Source: PNKC01 sp039917655 (GTDB lineage Bacteria > Chloroflexota > Dehalococcoidia > Tepidiformales > Tepidiformaceae). Taken from it: a DNA stretch of 6,686 nt. The notes beneath the pieces were generated by a model. It did no database searches, was not told the DNA's origin, and saw only the letters and a list, made by a program, of their open reading frames with translations. The stretch covers positions 1-6,686 of the forward strand of contig JBDSJC010000147.1 of assembly GCA_039917655.1 (NCBI GenBank), written 5' to 3'. Of the stretch, positions 5,713-6,686 are shown piece after piece. Made by a program: the position numbers and the translations under genes. Each line of letters starts with the position of its first letter. The first letter of the stretch is position 1.

Positions 5713-6504
5713 ATGAGTGAAGACATCTGGAGCATCGGCGGCTTGGAGCTGCGGTCGCGCGTCCTCCTGGGGACGGCGCGCTATCCCAGCACGCAGGTCC
5801 TGCTCGACGCGCTGAAGGTTTCCGGCACCGAGCTCGTAACCGTTAGCCTTCGTCGTGTGAGCCCCTCGGCCAACGGTGGGGAGAACCTCTACAGGCTGCT
5901 CCGCGAGCAGGGCTATCACCTGCTACCGAACACGGCTGGCTGCTTCACTGCGAAAGAGGCGGTGCTCACCGCGGAGCTCGGACGCGAAGCCCTCGGCACA
6001 TCGCTCCTCAAGCTCGAGGTCATCGCCGACGAAGAGACGCTCCTGCCCGAGTCCGAGGAGCTCCTCAAGGCGGCTTCGACGCTCGTGAAGTCAGGCTTCA
6101 CGGTCCTGCCCTACACGAACGACGACCCGATTCTCGCGCGCAAGCTCGAGGATGTCGGCTGCGCCGCGGTCATGCCCCTGGCGGCGCCTATAGGCTCGGG
6201 GCTCGGGGTACGCAATCCGCACAACCTCCAGATGATCAAGGAGCGCGCAAAGGTGCCGGTGATCGTGGATGCCGGCGTCGGCACCGCCTCCGATGTAGCG
6301 GTTGTCTTCGAGCTCGGCTGCGACGGCGTCCTCCTGAACTCCGCCGTCGCCCGGGCGCAGGACCCGGTGCGCATGGCGCGGGCCATGGGAGCCGCCGCCC
6401 TCGCCGGCCGCGAAGCGTTTCTCGCCGGCCGGATGCCGCGAAAGTTCTACGCGGAAGCCTCTACGAGTCTTGCCGGCCGCATTGCCATCGCGGGTCGGGG
6501 CTAG
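5713..6504 (+). CDS. thiG: Thiazole synthase ThiG
   Basis: A TIM-barrel enzyme of 263 residues. It condenses 1-deoxyxylulose 5-phosphate, iminoglycine and ThiS-thiocarboxylate sulfur into thiazole phosphate carboxylate. Seen: LLGTARYPS (18-26), LPNTAGCFTAKEAV (71-84), LLKLEVI (98-104) whose Lys100 matches the Schiff-base lysine, YTNDDP (134-139), APIGSGLGVRNP (158-169), VDAGVGTASDVA (185-196), ELGCDGVLLNSAVA (200-213) and AGREAFLAGR (231-240). All expected elements are intact. The ATG at 5713 is 1 nt after the thiS stop with AAGGAGG ending at 5707. The frame is open further upstream through thiS, but that part is only the thiS sequence read out of frame. Sitting directly after thiS favours equal expression of the two partners. 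Confidence 0.97.
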   Translation: MSEDIWSIGGLELRSRVLLGTARYPSTQVLLDALKVSGTELVTVSLRRVSPSANGGENLYRLLREQGYHLLPNTAGCFTAKEAVLTAELGREALGTSLLKLEVIADEETLLPESEELLKAASTLVKSGFTVLPYTNDDPILARKLEDVGCAAVMPLAAPIGSGLGVRNPHNLQMIKERAKVPVIVDAGVGTASDVAVVFELGCDGVLLNSAVARAQDPVRMARAMGAAALAGREAFLAGRMPRKFYAEASTSLAGRIAIAGRG

Positions 6505-6508
6505 CGCG

Positions 6509-6686
6509 ATGTTCAGTCTCTACATCGTGGCCGACCGGGGAATCTTTACCAGCGATGACCAGTGGCTGGCGGCGCTGGACGAAGTTGCTGCAGCTTGTGT
6601 CCAGTGGCCTCAGGTCGGCCTACAGGTGCGAATCAAGAGCGAGCCGCCCGAAAGAAAGTCGCTGCTCGCTCAGCGCGCTGGCGCCG
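6509..6686 (+). CDS. Second ThiE/TenI-like protein (3' end cut by window)
   Basis: 59 residues are visible, starting 4 nt after the thiG stop. MFSLYIVADRGIF resembles the first strand of ThiE/TenI proteins (LYLITDR-), and VGLQVRIKSEPP at residues 37-48 resembles the second-strand motif vQlReKd, with R and K kept at the spacing of Q-x-R-x-K. The segment DQWLAALDEVAAAC (17-30) fits helix 1. The ribosome binding site is weak (GGGG at 6497-6500). A thiazole phosphate carboxylate tautomerase (TenI) or a second thiamine phosphate synthase would both fit after thiG. The deciding residues (ND pair, HLGQ, STH or SVH, TxTK) lie beyond the window. The assignment rests on a short N-terminal match plus context. 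Confidence 0.6.
   Translation, partial: MFSLYIVADRGIFTSDDQWLAALDEVAAACVQWPQVGLQVRIKSEPPERKSLLAQRAGA

Overview
The window is high-GC bacterial DNA with every supported gene on the + strand. Strong AGGAGG ribosome binding sites, stop/start overlaps and GTG starts fit a high-GC bacterium such as Chloroflexota (Thermomicrobia-like) or Actinomycetota. That placement is inference from style and gene order; no marker gene settles it.

Left part (1-2278): a frame entering from the left edge encodes an ATP-binding domain of the PEP synthase / rifampicin phosphotransferase type (PPDK_N). It stops right after this domain, with no phosphohistidine or PEP/pyruvate domain. It overlaps a 14-helix DHA2-type MFS transporter gene, so the two are probably co-translated. 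Their shared role is not visible here.

Middle (2279-2885): about 600 bp without a convincing gene. The first 420 bp hold only weak inverted repeats and a candidate promoter. The last 190 bp are the leader of the next operon: a complete TPP (thi-box) riboswitch aptamer at 2698-2786, then two nested helices that bury the AGGAGG and the first base of the thiD start codon. This points to translational control by thiamine diphosphate.

Right part (2886-6686): a compact thiamine operon, thiD-thiE-thiO-thiS-thiG, followed by the 5' end of a second ThiE/TenI-like gene cut by the window edge. ThiO (glycine to iminoglycine), ThiS (thiocarboxylate sulfur carrier) and ThiG (thiazole synthase) make the thiazole phosphate. 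ThiD phosphorylates HMP-P to HMP-PP, and ThiE joins the two halves into thiamine phosphate. thiD/thiE, thiE/thiO and thiO/thiS overlap by ATGA, and thiS/thiG are separated by 1 nt. thiC (HMP-P synthase) and thiF (ThiS adenylyltransferase) are not in the window.

Points most worth a second look: the stand-alone PPDK_N domain coupled to an exporter, the second ThiE-like gene, the unusual active-site residues of the first ThiE, the SD-sequestering riboswitch platform, and the ThiS C-terminal Gly-Gly codons doubling as the thiG Shine-Dalgarno. No wholly new system is evident.
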